Part shown: piece by piece, positions 49,289 through 60,260 of the stretch
Layout of the letters: every line of letters begins with the position of its first letter
How positions within the stretch are numbered: position 1 is the first letter of the stretch
Source of the DNA: Listeria weihenstephanensis
GTDB taxonomy: Bacteria; Bacillota; Bacilli; Lactobacillales; Listeriaceae
Reading direction: 5' to 3'
DNA length: 64,000 bases
NCBI RefSeq assembly: GCF_003534205.1
Contig: NZ_CP011102.1
Location: 325,001 to 389,000 of the forward strand
Notes under the pieces: generated by a model
The model's input: only the letters and a program-made list of their open reading frames with translations
What the model was told of the DNA's origin: nothing
Databases searched by the model: none
Position numbers and translations under genes: made by a program

Positions 49289-50188
49289 ATGAAGAAGAAA
49301 AAGTTAGCAATGGCCCTGACGGCAGTTATGGCATCAAGCATGTTGTTAGTAGCATGTGGAAACGATAACAGCAGCGACAGTAAATCATCAAGTGACAGCA
49401 AACAAACTGACACAAAGAAAACTGAAGCTAAAACGGACGGTACAATGACAGATGGTACTTACAAACTACAAGAAAAGAATTTTGACGACAAAGGTTGGAA
49501 AGGCTTCATGACAATCAAAGTCGACGGCAATAAAATTACAGAATCTGATTATAACTACAAAAACAAAGATGGCGATCTTAAAACTGATGACGCTGACTAC
49601 GAGAAAAACATGAAAGCTAAAGTTGGAACTGGTCCACAAGAATACATTCCAGCATTGAATAAATCGCTAGTTTCGAAACAATCAGCTGCTGACGTTGAAG
49701 TAGTAACAGGGGCAACTCATTCATCTGATTCTTTCATTAACTACTCAAACCAATTGATCCAAGCGGCGCAACGTGCAGACACTGCGACAATTGAAATCAA
49801 CAATGGTGCTAAACTAGAAGACGGTAAATATTCTCTAGAAGAACAAAATTATGCGAACAACTACCGTGTCGTGTTCAACATGGAAGTAAAAGATGGTAAA
49901 ATCGCGACATCTGATTACAACTATGTAGACAAAGACGGCAAATTAAAAACAGACGACGCTGACTACGAGAAAAACATGAAAGCTAAAACTGGTGTGGGTC
50001 CACAAGAATACATTCCAACACTTAACAAAGCGCTTGTTGACAAACAAAACCCAGCAGACGTTGCAGTAGTAACTGGTGCGACACATTCATCTGACGCATT
50101 CAAAATCTACGCAGCACAACTTTACAACGCAGCTCAATCTGGTAACACAGATATGATTAAAGTTTACAACAAAGTAGACTCTGAGTAA
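49289..50188 (+). CDS. pplA: Flavinylated surface lipoprotein PplA (EET terminal electron carrier, pheromone precursor)
   Basis: 299 residues. Signal peptide with lipobox SMLLVACGN (Cys23), a Ser/Lys/Thr-rich tether, then two homologous FMN_bind domains. Each ends in VVTGATHSSD, with Thr143 and Thr265 as the predicted sites for covalent FMN. The two domains share long identical stretches (for example DADYEKNMKAK and GPQEYIP), so they are an internal duplication. In L. monocytogenes PplA passes electrons to extracellular acceptors and its signal peptide yields the pPplA pheromone; the equivalent hydrophobic segment before Cys23 is present here. The start at 49289 follows AAAGGTGGGAG; the ORF extension to 49232 precedes it. 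Confidence 0.93.
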   Translation: MKKKKLAMALTAVMASSMLLVACGNDNSSDSKSSSDSKQTDTKKTEAKTDGTMTDGTYKLQEKNFDDKGWKGFMTIKVDGNKITESDYNYKNKDGDLKTDDADYEKNMKAKVGTGPQEYIPALNKSLVSKQSAADVEVVTGATHSSDSFINYSNQLIQAAQRADTATIEINNGAKLEDGKYSLEEQNYANNYRVVFNMEVKDGKIATSDYNYVDKDGKLKTDDADYEKNMKAKTGVGPQEYIPTLNKALVDKQNPADVAVVTGATHSSDAFKIYAAQLYNAAQSGNTDMIKVYNKVDSE

Positions 50189-50211
50189 GTAAACAAAATG
50201 TAAAACTATCA

Positions 50212-50246
50212 AGGGCTTCAGAGCGAAAACTCTGGAGCCTTTTTTG
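50212..50246 (+). terminator. Terminator after pplA
   Basis: Stem AAGGGCTTCAGAG / CTCTGGAGCC plus T-run, with G-U pairs and a 6-nt loop. Confidence 0.88.
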
Positions 50247-50276
50247 TTGGAAGCTAGCACCAGATTTCTGTTTTCT

Positions 50277-50305
50277 TGACAAAGGACTAGATCGACTATA
50301 CATTA
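50277..50305 (+). promoter_or_regulatory. Promoter of fmnB-dmkA-fmnA
   Basis: Consensus TTGACA at 50277-50282; TATACA (15-nt spacing) or TACATT (17-nt spacing) as -10, ending at 50305. Confidence 0.65.
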
Positions 50306-50360
50306 AAATAGCAATAATTATATTGATAAATACTATCCTAACCCGAAAGGTGTCACTCCA

Positions 50361-51437
50361 ATGAAGAAATTCTATATTCTATTAACACTTGTGCTTTTAG
50401 CAATAGTCGCTACGGCTTGCGGAAACGACGATACAAAAGAAAGCAAAACAACAAAAGAATCAGATCCAGAAATCCTGTCCCAACCGTATACAAAAACTGA
50501 TTTTCTGATGGGTACAATTAACGTTGTGAAAATCTATGACAAAGGGAAAGAATCCGTTTTGATGCCAGCGTTTGATCGAATTAAGGAACTAGATGCGCAA
50601 ATTACGACGAGCGATAGCGCTAAAAAATCGGAAGTAGATAAAGTAAATTTGGCCGCAGGTAAAAACCCTGTAAAAGTGAACGACGACGTTTTCTATCTTA
50701 TTAAAGAAGGATTGAAATACAGCGCTAGTTCAGATGGGAGTTTTGATATAACAATCGGTCCGCTTACTTCTCTATGGCATATCGGTTTTGACGATGCGAA
50801 GAAGCCAACGCAAGCAGAAATTGATGCTGTATTACCGCTGATTGATTATAAAAAAGTAAAACTTGATGAAGGCAAAAAGACAGTTTACCTTGAAAAAGCA
50901 GGCATGGAATTGGATCTTGGCGCGATTGCAAAAGGGTATATCGCGGATGAGGTAGAAGATGTATTGGATGCTAACAAAGTGACGACGGCGATCATTGACC
51001 TTGGCGGAAACATCATCGTAAAAGGAGACAGCCCTAAAGGTGGCGATTGGATGGTAGGTATTCAAGATCCCTTCTCCTCGCGCGGAACAATTATAGGCAC
51101 TATACCAGAAGCGAACAAATCAATCGTAACTTCCGGTATTTACGAACGCTTTTTAGAGGTTGACGGCGTGAAATATCACCATATTTTAGATCCAGATACC
51201 GGTTATCCATTTGATAATGACATAGCAGGCGTGTCCATTGTATCCGAGAAATCGATCGACGGTGACGGCCTATCAACTGCGACATTCTCCAAAGGGATAA
51301 AAGGCGGTATGGAATTCATTGAAAAATATAAAGGCGTTGAAGCAATTTTTGTAAGTAAAGAGAAAAAAGTATACGAAACATCTGGCCTAAAAGGGAAGTT
51401 TAAGTTAACAGATAAGAATTTCCAGATGGCGAATTAA
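50361..51437 (+). CDS. fmnB: FAD:protein FMN transferase (ApbE family lipoprotein)
   Basis: 358 residues. Signal peptide with lipobox IVATACGN (Cys20). ApbE fold: the FLMGTINVVKIYD start of the domain, DITIGPLTSLWHIG, ELDLGAIAKGYIADEV for FAD binding, and the metal-site region HHILDPDTGYPF. It splits extracellular FAD and attaches FMN to threonines of PplA. It is the first gene of fmnB-dmkA-fmnA, separated from pplA by a terminator and a promoter, so it is regulated apart from its substrate protein. Confidence 0.93.
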   Translation: MKKFYILLTLVLLAIVATACGNDDTKESKTTKESDPEILSQPYTKTDFLMGTINVVKIYDKGKESVLMPAFDRIKELDAQITTSDSAKKSEVDKVNLAAGKNPVKVNDDVFYLIKEGLKYSASSDGSFDITIGPLTSLWHIGFDDAKKPTQAEIDAVLPLIDYKKVKLDEGKKTVYLEKAGMELDLGAIAKGYIADEVEDVLDANKVTTAIIDLGGNIIVKGDSPKGGDWMVGIQDPFSSRGTIIGTIPEANKSIVTSGIYERFLEVDGVKYHHILDPDTGYPFDNDIAGVSIVSEKSIDGDGLSTATFSKGIKGGMEFIEKYKGVEAIFVSKEKKVYETSGLKGKFKLTDKNFQMAN

Positions 51438-51452
51438 AAAGGAGTGTAAAAC

Positions 51453-52409
51453 GTGTCGGTACCAGCTTTTTTTAAATTGGTAGAAATCCAAACGAAGATC
51501 GCTAGTGTTTTCCCATTCATTATAGGAACGTTATTCGTGGTATATCAATACGACCTATTTAGCTGGAAAAACACGCTGATCTTCTTTGGGTCCATGTTGA
51601 TCTTTGACTTAACGACAACAGCGATTAACAATTACATGGACTATCGGAAGGCGACGAACAACCACGATTATGATTACCGGACGACGAGTAATGTGATTGG
51701 ACAAGAGCGGATACCTGAAATAACAGTGATTATCACGATTTTCTTGATGTTTTTCATTGCGACGGGTCTGGGAGTTTGGTTAGTATTCGAGACAGATCTG
51801 TTAGTTTTACTCGTGGGCTTCATTTGCTTTTGCATAGGTATTTTGTATACATTTGGCCCTGTGCCACTTTCCCGTATGCCACTTGGAGAAATATTCTCGG
51901 GTGTGACAATGGGTTTTGGCATCGTATTTCTGGCGATTTATGTCAACGCATATGACGCGGGTATCGCAAACTTGATTTGGTCAGGCGAATGGGTTACTGT
52001 GAGAGTGAATCTGATTGAGATAATCCGAATTGCTGTGATCTCGTTGCCGTGCATCTTCACAATTGCTAACATCATGCTAGCAAACAATATCTGTGATCTA
52101 GACGAAGATATTCGAAATCACCGCTACACATTGCCGTACTACATTAGTAAAAAGTATGCCGTACTATTATTCAATGCGCTTTACTATGCTTCATTTGTAG
52201 CGATTATTGTTGCCGTAGCCATCGGTTTCCTAAGTCCGATTATGTTGCTAACCTTAATCGCTCTCATTCCGGTATTTAAAAATCTACAGAAATTCAACGC
52301 AGAGCAAGTCAAAGCGAAAACATTCGTTATCTCCATCAAAAATTTTGTAGTAACGAATAGTGCGATTGTCGTATTTCTGGCGGCTAGTCTTATTTTTAAA
52401 AATATGTAA
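51453..52409 (+). CDS. dmkA: UbiA-family 1,4-dihydroxy-2-naphthoate prenyltransferase (EET demethylmenaquinone synthesis)
   Basis: 318 residues, about eight or nine membrane helices. First Asp-rich motif NNYMDYRKA and second ANNICDLDEDIRN of UbiA/MenA enzymes are complete. It joins a polyprenyl tail to dihydroxynaphthoate to make the demethylmenaquinone used by Ndh2 in EET, in parallel with the MenA of normal respiration. The start is GTG at 51453 after AAAGGAGTG, 15 bases after fmnB. With DmkB on the other side of the locus it forms the dedicated quinone branch. Confidence 0.9.
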   Translation: MSVPAFFKLVEIQTKIASVFPFIIGTLFVVYQYDLFSWKNTLIFFGSMLIFDLTTTAINNYMDYRKATNNHDYDYRTTSNVIGQERIPEITVIITIFLMFFIATGLGVWLVFETDLLVLLVGFICFCIGILYTFGPVPLSRMPLGEIFSGVTMGFGIVFLAIYVNAYDAGIANLIWSGEWVTVRVNLIEIIRIAVISLPCIFTIANIMLANNICDLDEDIRNHRYTLPYYISKKYAVLLFNALYYASFVAIIVAVAIGFLSPIMLLTLIALIPVFKNLQKFNAEQVKAKTFVISIKNFVVTNSAIVVFLAASLIFKNM

Positions 52410-52432
52410 TATAGAAAGAAAGGGGATTTCTG

Positions 52433-53233
52433 ATGATAGACAAATTAATATTTGGGCGCTTCATGCCTGGGGAATCCCTTATTCATCGATTAGACGCAAG
52501 AACGAAATTGATCGCTGGTTTTTATTTTATCGGGATACTATTTTTAGCAAACAATTGGCAGACATACTTGTTGCTCACTTTATTTACGTTCTTCGTGATT
52601 GCGCTGACAGGCATATCGTACCGCTTCTTTATAAAAGGCGTTAAACCACTGATTTGGCTTATCCTTTTCACGGTGCTACTTCAAGCGTTGTTCACGAGTG
52701 GAGGAACGATCTATTTCACTTGGGGGCCATTTGCGATCTCCTCATTCGGCCTGATCAACGGCGTGTTCGTGTTCATTCGTTTTGTGCTGATAATCTTCAT
52801 ATCTACCGTAATCACGCTCACAACGACTCCTATGGACCTAACAGATGCCATTGCGTACATACTGCGCCCGTTTAAAATATTCAAGATGCCAGTCCAAGAT
52901 ATCGCACTCATGATTTCTGTTGCGCTCAGGTTCATTCCAACATTAATGGAAGAAACCGATAAAATAATGAAAGCACAAAAAGCGAGAGGCGTTGAGTTTG
53001 GCGAGGGGAATCTCTTCGTGCAAATGAAAGTCGTCGTTCCAATCTTCATCCCACTGTTCGTTAGTTCCTTCAATAGAGCGGAAGACATGGCTGATGCAAT
53101 GGAAGCTCGTGGCTACCAAGGCGACAAGAAAAGAACTAGATTTCGAATTTTGCATTGGCACTGGTGTGACTTAGTAGCAGGTGTCGTACTTGTTGCATTA
53201 ACAACTGCGCTAGTTATGCTTAGAATATCGTAA
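52433..53233 (+). CDS. fmnA: ECF transporter T component-like protein (EET FmnA)
   Basis: 266 residues. Membrane helices and the two cytoplasmic Ala-Arg-Gly coupling motifs (KARGVEFG and EARGYQG) of EcfT proteins. In the L. monocytogenes EET locus the gene at this position is fmnA, needed to provide FAD outside the cell for flavinylation by FmnB, presumably with ECF ATPases and the riboflavin component encoded elsewhere. The start follows GAAAGGGG. It is the last gene of the fmnB operon and is followed by a terminator. Confidence 0.87.
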   Translation: MIDKLIFGRFMPGESLIHRLDARTKLIAGFYFIGILFLANNWQTYLLLTLFTFFVIALTGISYRFFIKGVKPLIWLILFTVLLQALFTSGGTIYFTWGPFAISSFGLINGVFVFIRFVLIIFISTVITLTTTPMDLTDAIAYILRPFKIFKMPVQDIALMISVALRFIPTLMEETDKIMKAQKARGVEFGEGNLFVQMKVVVPIFIPLFVSSFNRAEDMADAMEARGYQGDKKRTRFRILHWHWCDLVAGVVLVALTTALVMLRIS

Positions 53234-53238
53234 TAATG

Positions 53239-53275
53239 AAAAGACTGGATCAGCGACAATGTTTCCAGTCTTTTT
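53239..53275 (+). terminator. Terminator after fmnA
   Basis: Perfect stem AAAAGACTGGA / TCCAGTCTTTT, T-run. Confidence 0.9.
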
Positions 53276-53338
53276 CAATGTTAAAAATGAAATAAAATGC
53301 CGTAATATAAGCGTCATAAAACTTTTTAAAGAAAATCG

Positions 53339-53367
53339 TTGAAATTACTAGCACGGACGTGTATAAT
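53339..53367 (+). promoter_or_regulatory. Promoter of the S10-spc operon
   Basis: TTGAAA at 53339-53344, 17-nt spacer, perfect TATAAT at 53362-53367. Confidence 0.85.
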
Positions 53368-53859
<492 letters not shown>

Positions 53860-53891
53860 ATAAAAATTTAATTAAACAGGAGGTGTGACTC

Positions 53892-54521
53892 ATGACCAAA
53901 GGAATCTTAGGTAGAAAAGTAGGGATGACACAAGTTTTCACTGAAAACGGCGAACTTATTCCAGTAACAGTAATCGAAGCAGGTGCTAACGTAGTACTTC
54001 AAAAGAAAACTGTTGAGACAGACGGATATGAAGCAATTCAAATCGGTTTCGAGGATAAACGCGAAAAATTGTCAAACAAACCCGAAAAAGGTCATGTAGA
54101 AAAAGCCAATACTACTCCTAAGCGCTTCATTCGCGAATTACGCGATGTAAACTTAGACGAGTATGAGATTGGTGCAGAAATTAAAGTAGACGTATTCGCA
54201 GAAGGTGACATCGTTGACGCGACAGGCGTATCGAAAGGTAAAGGCTTCCAGGGTGTTATTAAACGCCACGGTCAATCCCGTGGACCAATGTCCCATGGTT
54301 CGCGTTACCATCGTCGCCCAGGTTCAATGGGTCCAGTAGCACCTAACCGTGTATTCAAAAATAAATTACTTCCAGGTCGTATGGGTGGAGATCAAATCAC
54401 TATCCAAAACCTAGAAATCGTCAAAGTTGATGTTGAGAAAAATGTTATTTTAGTAAAAGGAAACGTTCCAGGAGCTAAAAAAGCACTTATCCAAATCAAA
54501 ACAGCTAACAAATCAAGATAA
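53892..54521 (+). CDS. rplC: 50S ribosomal protein L3
   Basis: 209 residues. Early 23S assembly protein near the peptidyl-transferase centre. [10 protein letters not shown] at the N-terminus and the loop with [14 protein letters not shown] approaching the active site are intact. GGAGGTGTGACTC precedes the start; rplD follows in 25 bases. Confidence 0.98.
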   Translation: MTKGILGRKVGMTQVFTENGELIPVTVIEAGANVVLQKKTVETDGYEAIQIGFEDKREKLSNKPEKGHVEKANTTPKRFIRELRDVNLDEYEIGAEIKVDVFAEGDIVDATGVSKGKGFQGVIKRHGQSRGPMSHGSRYHRRPGSMGPVAPNRVFKNKLLPGRMGGDQITIQNLEIVKVDVEKNVILVKGNVPGAKKALIQIKTANKSR

Positions 54522-54546
54522 TTTAATTGGAAAGGAGGACTAACAA

Positions 54547-55170
54547 ATGCCCAACGTAGCTTTATTGAAACAAGATGGAACAAAAGCTGGCGAAATTACA
54601 CTTAACGATACTATTTTCGGTATTGAACCAAATGAAAAAGTGGTTGTTGATGTAATTTTGAGTCAACGAGCTTCCTTACGTCAAGGAACTCATAAAGTAA
54701 AAGGCCGCTCAGAAGTACGCGGCGGTGGACGTAAACCATGGCGTCAAAAAGGTACAGGTCGTGCCCGTCAAGGTTCGATTCGTTCCCCACAATGGCGTGG
54801 AGGTGGAGTCGTATTCGGCCCAACACCACGTAGCTATGCTTACAAATTACCTAAGAAAGTTCGTCGTTTAGCGATCAAATCGATCCTTTCTTCTAAAGTA
54901 AAAGAAGACGGCTTAGTAGTACTTGAAGGTTTAACTTTCTCAGCTCCTAAGACTAAAGAATTCACGGCTTTCCTTAAAAATATTTCTGTAGATACAAAAG
55001 CATTGGTAGTAGTTGCCGATGAAAGTGAAAATGTAGAATTATCTGCACGTAACTTACAAGGCATTAAAGTTATTCCAGCTCAAAGTATCTCAGTACTAGA
55101 TGTTGCTAAATATGATAAGTTAATTATCACAAAAGCAGCTCTTGAACAAGTAGAGGAGGTGCTTGCATAA
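54547..55170 (+). CDS. rplD: 50S ribosomal protein L4
   Basis: 207 residues. Its extended loop ([24 protein letters not shown], residues about 50-75, given here in part by position) lines the exit tunnel and shows no deletion in the macrolide-relevant segment. In other bacteria L4 represses this operon. Its stop overlaps the rplW start (TAATG). Confidence 0.98.
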   Translation: MPNVALLKQDGTKAGEITLNDTIFGIEPNEKVVVDVILSQRASLRQGTHKVKGRSEVRGGGRKPWRQKGTGRARQGSIRSPQWRGGGVVFGPTPRSYAYKLPKKVRRLAIKSILSSKVKEDGLVVLEGLTFSAPKTKEFTAFLKNISVDTKALVVVADESENVELSARNLQGIKVIPAQSISVLDVAKYDKLIITKAALEQVEEVLA

Positions 55171-55454
55171 TGGATGCACGCGACATCATTAAGCGCCCAA
55201 TTATCACTGAGCAATCAACAAGTGTTTTAGACGACAAAAAATATACATTTGAAGTTGATACACGCGCTACTAAAACACACGTAAAAAAAGCTATCGAAGA
55301 AATTTTCGAAGTTAAAGTGTCGAAAGTAAACGTAATGAACTACAAAGGTAAATTGAAACGTATGGGCCGTTACGCTGGCTATACAAACAAGCGTCGTAAA
55401 GCTATCGTGACACTTACTGCCGATAGCAAAGAAATCCAATTTTTCGAAGTTTAA
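55170..55454 (+). CDS. rplW: 50S ribosomal protein L23
   Basis: 94 residues. Docking site for trigger factor and SRP at the tunnel exit. [14 protein letters not shown] start and the [18 protein letters not shown] loop are typical. The start overlaps the last base of rplD; GAGGAGGT inside rplD is the SD. Confidence 0.97.
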   Translation: MDARDIIKRPIITEQSTSVLDDKKYTFEVDTRATKTHVKKAIEEIFEVKVSKVNVMNYKGKLKRMGRYAGYTNKRRKAIVTLTADSKEIQFFEV

Positions 55455-55491
55455 TACTTCTATGAATTGAACTAATAGAGGAGGGAATACA

Positions 55492-56325
55492 ATGGCGATT
55501 AAAAAGTATAAACCTACCACAAACGGCCGTCGTCACATGACGAGTTCAGATTTTGCTGAGATTACTACAAGTACTCCAGAAAAAGCTTTGCTACGTCCTC
55601 TGAAAAAGAAGGCTGGTCGTAATAACCAAGGTAAGTTAACTGTTCGTCATCACGGTGGAGGACATAAACGTCAATACCGCGTGATCGATTTCAAACGTAA
55701 TAAAGATGGTATTCCAGGACGCGTTGCTACGATCGAATACGATCCTAACCGTTCTGCTAACATCGCATTAATTCACTACGTTGATGGAGAAAAACGCTAC
55801 ATCATCGCAGCGAAAGGCTTAGAAGTAGGCCAAACAATTTACTCAGGCTCAGAAGCGGATATCAAAGTTGGTAATGCATTAGAACTTAAAGATATTCCAG
55901 TCGGTACTGTTATTCACAATATCGAAATGAAACCTGGTAAAGGTGGACAATTAGTACGTTCTGCTGGAACAAGTGCTCAAGTGCTTGGTAAAGAAGGTAA
56001 ATACGTATTAATCCGTCTTAACTCTGGTGAGGTTCGTATGATTCTTTCTACTTGTCGTGCTACTATCGGCCAAGTTGGTAACGAACAACACGAACTTATC
56101 AACATTGGTAAAGCAGGTCGTTCACGTTGGATGGGTAAACGCCCAACTGTCCGTGGATCTGTAATGAACCCGAACGATCACCCACACGGTGGTGGTGAAG
56201 GTAAAGCACCAATCGGACGTAAATCACCAATGTCTCCTTGGGGTAAACCAACACTTGGTTACAAAACTCGTAAGAAAAACAATAACTCCGATAAATTTAT
56301 CGTACGTCGTCGTAAGAAAAAATAA
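55492..56325 (+). CDS. rplB: 50S ribosomal protein L2
   Basis: 277 residues. Core 23S protein needed for peptidyl transfer and subunit joining. The signature region with [19 protein letters not shown] and the conserved His is present, as is the [18 protein letters not shown] block near residue 40. GAGGAGGG precedes the ATG. Confidence 0.98.
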   Translation: MAIKKYKPTTNGRRHMTSSDFAEITTSTPEKALLRPLKKKAGRNNQGKLTVRHHGGGHKRQYRVIDFKRNKDGIPGRVATIEYDPNRSANIALIHYVDGEKRYIIAAKGLEVGQTIYSGSEADIKVGNALELKDIPVGTVIHNIEMKPGKGGQLVRSAGTSAQVLGKEGKYVLIRLNSGEVRMILSTCRATIGQVGNEQHELINIGKAGRSRWMGKRPTVRGSVMNPNDHPHGGGEGKAPIGRKSPMSPWGKPTLGYKTRKKNNNSDKFIVRRRKKK

Positions 56326-56415
56326 TTGGATTTGTAATTTAAACGAATTTATAGGTAGCAGGAACGGGCAAGCTCAAGCTTTCCGATTCCTGACTATGCG
56401 AAGGGAGGTTCCGAC

Positions 56416-56694
56416 ATGGGTCGTAGCTTGAAAAAAGGACCTTTTGTAGATGATCATTTGATGAAAAAAGTTGAGGCAGCTGATGCAAGCGAAAAGAAAC
56501 AAGTTATTAAAACTTGGTCTCGTCGCTCAACGATTTTCCCAGTATTTGTTGGACAAACGATTGCTGTATATGATGGTCGCAAACACGTTCCAGTCTATAT
56601 CCAAGAAGATATGGTAGGACATAAATTAGGTGAATTTGCACCAACTCGTACGTACCGCGGTCATGCGGGCGACGATAAAAAAACAAAACGTTAA
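56416..56694 (+). CDS. rpsS: 30S ribosomal protein S19
   Basis: 92 residues. Forms a complex with S13 at the head of the 30S subunit. [18 protein letters not shown] start and [16 protein letters not shown] end are the family signature. AAGGGAGG precedes the ATG. The 90-base gap from rplB holds a small hairpin (AGGAACGGGCA...CCGATTCCT). Confidence 0.98.
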   Translation: MGRSLKKGPFVDDHLMKKVEAADASEKKQVIKTWSRRSTIFPVFVGQTIAVYDGRKHVPVYIQEDMVGHKLGEFAPTRTYRGHAGDDKKTKR

Positions 56695-56713
56695 TTGAGA
56701 GGAGGATATCCTG

Positions 56714-57058
56714 ATGACAACTGCAAAAGCCGTTGCAAGAACTGTTCGTATTGCTCCGCGTAAAGTTAGACTCGTAATGGATCTAGTACGTGGTAAGCAA
56801 GTCGGTGAAGCCGTTGCTATTTTAAAACTTACTCCAAAAGCAGCTTCTCCGATTATCGAAAAAGTTTTAAAATCAGCAGTCGCAAACGCTGAACATAATT
56901 ATGATTTAGATGTAAACAACTTAGTAATTTCTGAGGCATTCGTTGACGAAGGCCCAACATTGAAACGTTTCCGTCCACGTGCAATGGGACGCGCAAGCGC
57001 AATAAATAAACGTACAAGCCACATCACAGTCGTGGTATCTGAAGTCGAGGAGGGATAA
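56714..57058 (+). CDS. rplV: 50S ribosomal protein L22
   Basis: 114 residues. Its beta-hairpin loop (residues about 80-95, ending ...[21 protein letters not shown]) reaches the exit tunnel and has no insertion or deletion. The start follows GAGAGGAGG. rpsC starts 3 bases after its stop. Confidence 0.98.
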   Translation: MTTAKAVARTVRIAPRKVRLVMDLVRGKQVGEAVAILKLTPKAASPIIEKVLKSAVANAEHNYDLDVNNLVISEAFVDEGPTLKRFRPRAMGRASAINKRTSHITVVVSEVEEG

Positions 57059-57061
57059 TTC

Positions 57062-57718
57062 GTGGGCCAAAAAATACATCCAATCGGTATGCGTGTAGGT
57101 ATCATTCGTGATTGGGATTCAAAATGGTATGCTGGTAAAGAATACGCGAACTTCTTACATGAAGATATACGTATCCGTGATTATATCGCGAAAAACTTAT
57201 CAGATGCTTCTGTATCTCGTATCGAAATCGAACGCGCTGCAAGCCGTGTAAACGTCACTATCCATACTGCTAAACCAGGAATGGTTATCGGTAAAGGTGG
57301 ATCTGAGGTTGAATCTTTACGTAAAAACTTAAATGAACTTACAGGTAAAAAAGTTCATATCAATATCGTAGAAATCAAAAGAGCAGATCTTGATGCTAAA
57401 TTAGTAGCAGAAGGTATCGCTCGCCAATTAGAAAGCCGTGTATCGTTCCGTCGTGCACAAAAACAAGCAATCCAACGCACTATGCGTGCAGGAGCTCGTG
57501 GTATTAAAACGCAAGTTTCTGGTCGTTTAGGTGGAGCGGATATCGCTCGTTCAGAACATTACAGTGAAGGAACAGTTCCTCTTCATACATTGCGTGCCGA
57601 CATCGACTACGCATGGGAAGAAGCTGACACAACTTATGGTAAACTAGGCGTTAAAGTCTGGATCTACCGTGGTGAAGTCCTTCCTACGAAGAAAACAAAT
57701 GTGGAAGGAGGAAAATAA
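57062..57718 (+). CDS. rpsC: 30S ribosomal protein S3
   Basis: 218 residues. mRNA entry-tunnel protein with a KH domain ([19 protein letters not shown]) and a C-terminal domain. The start is GTG at 57062 after GAGGAGGG, giving [14 protein letters not shown]. It is tightly packed between rplV and rplP. Confidence 0.98.
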   Translation: MGQKIHPIGMRVGIIRDWDSKWYAGKEYANFLHEDIRIRDYIAKNLSDASVSRIEIERAASRVNVTIHTAKPGMVIGKGGSEVESLRKNLNELTGKKVHINIVEIKRADLDAKLVAEGIARQLESRVSFRRAQKQAIQRTMRAGARGIKTQVSGRLGGADIARSEHYSEGTVPLHTLRADIDYAWEEADTTYGKLGVKVWIYRGEVLPTKKTNVEGGK

Positions 57719-57720
57719 TA

Positions 57721-58158
57721 ATGTTAGTTCCAAAACGTGTAAAATACCGTCGTGAGTTCCGTGGTAACATGCGTGGACGCGCAAAAGGCGGAACAGAAGT
57801 AGCATTTGGTGAGTTTGGTCTTCAAGCAGTTGATGCTTCATGGATCACTAACCGTCAAATCGAAGCTGCCCGTATTGCAATGACTCGTTACATGAAACGT
57901 GGCGGTAAAGTTTGGATTAAAATTTTCCCTCATAAATCTTACACATCTAAGCCAATCGGCGTTCGGATGGGTAAAGGTAAAGGTGCTCCGGAAGGTTGGG
58001 TAAGCCCAGTTAAACGTGGCAAAATCATGTTCGAAATCGCAGGTGTACCTGAAGAAGTAGCGCGTGAAGCATTACGTCTTGCAGCACATAAATTACCTGT
58101 TAAAACAAAAATCGTGAAACGCGAAGAAATTGGTGGTGAAGCAAATGAAAGCAACTGA
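57721..58158 (+). CDS. rplP: 50S ribosomal protein L16
   Basis: 145 residues. Positions A-site t[18 protein letters not shown] start and the [15 protein letters not shown] segment are conserved, including the Arg-rich loop containing the hydroxylation-prone position in other species. AAGGAGG within the rpsC end is the SD. The rpmC start lies 14 bases inside its 3' end. Confidence 0.98.
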   Translation: MLVPKRVKYRREFRGNMRGRAKGGTEVAFGEFGLQAVDASWITNRQIEAARIAMTRYMKRGGKVWIKIFPHKSYTSKPIGVRMGKGKGAPEGWVSPVKRGKIMFEIAGVPEEVAREALRLAAHKLPVKTKIVKREEIGGEANESN

Positions 58159-58336
58159 TATCCGTGAATTGTCCACTACTGAAATTCAAGATAAAGAAAA
58201 ATCTCTTAAAGAAGAGCTTTTCAACTTGCGCTTTCAATTAGCTACTGGCCAATTGGAAAACACTGCACGTATTCGTGAAGTACGTAAAGCGATCGCACGT
58301 ATGAAAACAATCGTTCGTGAAAGAGAACTTGCCTAA
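58145..58336 (+). CDS. rpmC: 50S ribosomal protein L29
   Basis: 63 residues, a two-helix hairpin protein at the tunnel exit ([19 protein letters not shown] start, [17 protein letters not shown]). The start at 58145 overlaps the last 14 bases of rplP; the longer frame from 58130 is a caller artefact. Confidence 0.96.
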   Translation: MKATDIRELSTTEIQDKEKSLKEELFNLRFQLATGQLENTARIREVRKAIARMKTIVRERELA

Positions 58337-58364
58337 AATTTAATTCAGGAGGAGGTTTTAATAC

Positions 58365-58628
58365 ATGTCTGAACGTAACCAACGTAAAGTCTATACAGGA
58401 CGTGTTGTATCCGACAAAATGGATAAAACAATCACTGTCGTTGTTGAAACGTATAAGAAACACTCGCTTTATGGCAAGCGCGTGAAGTATTCTAAAAAAT
58501 TCAAAGCTCATGATGAAAATAATGTAGCTAAAGCAGGCGACTTAGTTCGTATCGCAGAAACTCGTCCATTATCGGCGACTAAACGTTTCCGCTTACTAGA
58601 AGTTGTTGAAGAAGCTGTAGTAGTTTAA
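58365..58628 (+). CDS. rpsQ: 30S ribosomal protein S17
   Basis: 87 residues. OB-fold 16S 5'-domain binder. [19 protein letters not shown] start and [20 protein letters not shown] are the family signature. The start follows CAGGAGGAGG. Confidence 0.97.
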   Translation: MSERNQRKVYTGRVVSDKMDKTITVVVETYKKHSLYGKRVKYSKKFKAHDENNVAKAGDLVRIAETRPLSATKRFRLLEVVEEAVVV

Positions 58629-58669
58629 ATCGTGAACCATAATAATAAAAATATTACTGGGAAAAATAA

Positions 58670-59074
<405 letters not shown>

Positions 59075-59113
59075 AATACACTAGTTTCAATTCTCAAGGA
59101 GGTGCTAGACCCA

Positions 59114-59434
59114 ATGCATGTCAAAAAAGGTGATAAAGTTCAAGTTATTACTGGTAAAGATAAAGGTAAATCCGGCAAAATTATCGCTGCGTTCCCTAAA
59201 AAAGATCGCGTGATCGTTGAAGGACTTAACATGGTTAAAAAACATACAAAACCATCAAACGTTAACCCGCAAGGTGGAATTTTAAATGTTGAAGCACCGA
59301 TTCACGTATCTAACGTAATGCTTATCGATCCAAAAACTGGTGAACCGACTCGTGTGAGCCGCGAAATCAAGGATGGTAAAAAAGTACGCGTAGCTAAAAA
59401 ATCCGGTGAAGTTATAAAAGACGCAACTAAATAA
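59114..59434 (+). CDS. rplX: 50S ribosomal protein L24
   Basis: 106 residues. Assembly initiator with a KOW motif ([20 protein letters not shown]). The start at 59114 (MHVKKGDKV) lies 11 bases after AAGGAGG; the frame extension to 59102 overlaps the SD. Confidence 0.97.
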   Translation: MHVKKGDKVQVITGKDKGKSGKIIAAFPKKDRVIVEGLNMVKKHTKPSNVNPQGGILNVEAPIHVSNVMLIDPKTGEPTRVSREIKDGKKVRVAKKSGEVIKDATK

Positions 59435-59463
59435 AAAGTATTTGAGGAAGGAGGGAATATTAC

Positions 59464-60003
59464 ATGAATCGCCTTAAAGATCGTTATCTTAAGGAAATTG
59501 TTCCTGCTCTAATGAGCAAATTCAATTATGACTCCGTAATGGAGGTACCAAAAATCGACAAAATCGTAATCAACACTGGTGTTGGTGATGCAACAGCAAA
59601 TGCGAAAGTTTTGGATAGTGCAGTGGAAGAGTTAGCTCTAATCACTGGTCAAAAACCTGTAATCACAAAAGCGAAAAATTCAATCGCTGGTTTCCGTCTT
59701 CGTGAAGGAATGCCAATCGGTGCGAAAGTAACGCTACGTGGAGACCGCATGTATGATTTCTTAGACAAATTAATTACTGTATCTTTACCACGTGTACGTG
59801 ATTTCCGTGGGGTTTCTAAAAAAGCCTTTGACGGTCGCGGTAACTACACGCTAGGTGTTAGAGAACAATTAATTTTCCCTGAAATTGATTACGATAAAGT
59901 AAGTAAAGTTCGCGGAATGGACGTAGTAATCGTTACTACTGCTAAATCTGACGAAGAATCAAAAGAATTACTGACACAAGTTGGAATGCCGTTTCAAAAG
60001 TAA
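59464..60003 (+). CDS. rplE: 50S ribosomal protein L5
   Basis: 179 residues. 5S rRNA-binding protein. [17 protein letters not shown] start, [19 protein letters not shown] and [18 protein letters not shown] are conserved. AAGGAGGG precedes the ATG. Confidence 0.98.
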   Translation: MNRLKDRYLKEIVPALMSKFNYDSVMEVPKIDKIVINTGVGDATANAKVLDSAVEELALITGQKPVITKAKNSIAGFRLREGMPIGAKVTLRGDRMYDFLDKLITVSLPRVRDFRGVSKKAFDGRGNYTLGVREQLIFPEIDYDKVSKVRGMDVVIVTTAKSDEESKELLTQVGMPFQK

Positions 60004-60042
60004 TCCAAATAGTAATCAATAAATAAGTAGGGAGGCGCAAAC

Positions 60043-60228
60043 GTGGCTAAAAAATCAATGATCGCGAAGCAAAAACGCACACCGAAACATCCTGTTCAAG
60101 CTTACACTCGTTGTGAACGTTGTGGTCGTCCACATTCCGTTATTCGCAAATTTAGACTATGCCGTATCTGCTTCCGTGAACTTGCCTATAAAGGACAAAT
60201 TCCCGGCGTCAGAAAAGCAAGCTGGTAA
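60043..60228 (+). CDS. rpsN: 30S ribosomal protein S14, zinc-binding type (S14Z)
   Basis: 61 residues, the short type with both Cys pairs (CERCGRPHS and CRICFRE), so the zinc-dependent paralogue. The start is GTG at 60043 after GGGAGGCG. A long zinc-free S14 may exist elsewhere in the genome. Confidence 0.98.
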   Translation: MAKKSMIAKQKRTPKHPVQAYTRCERCGRPHSVIRKFRLCRICFRELAYKGQIPGVRKASW

Positions 60229-60260
60229 AAACCCAATAATGGGAAGGAGGTAAATTTTTC

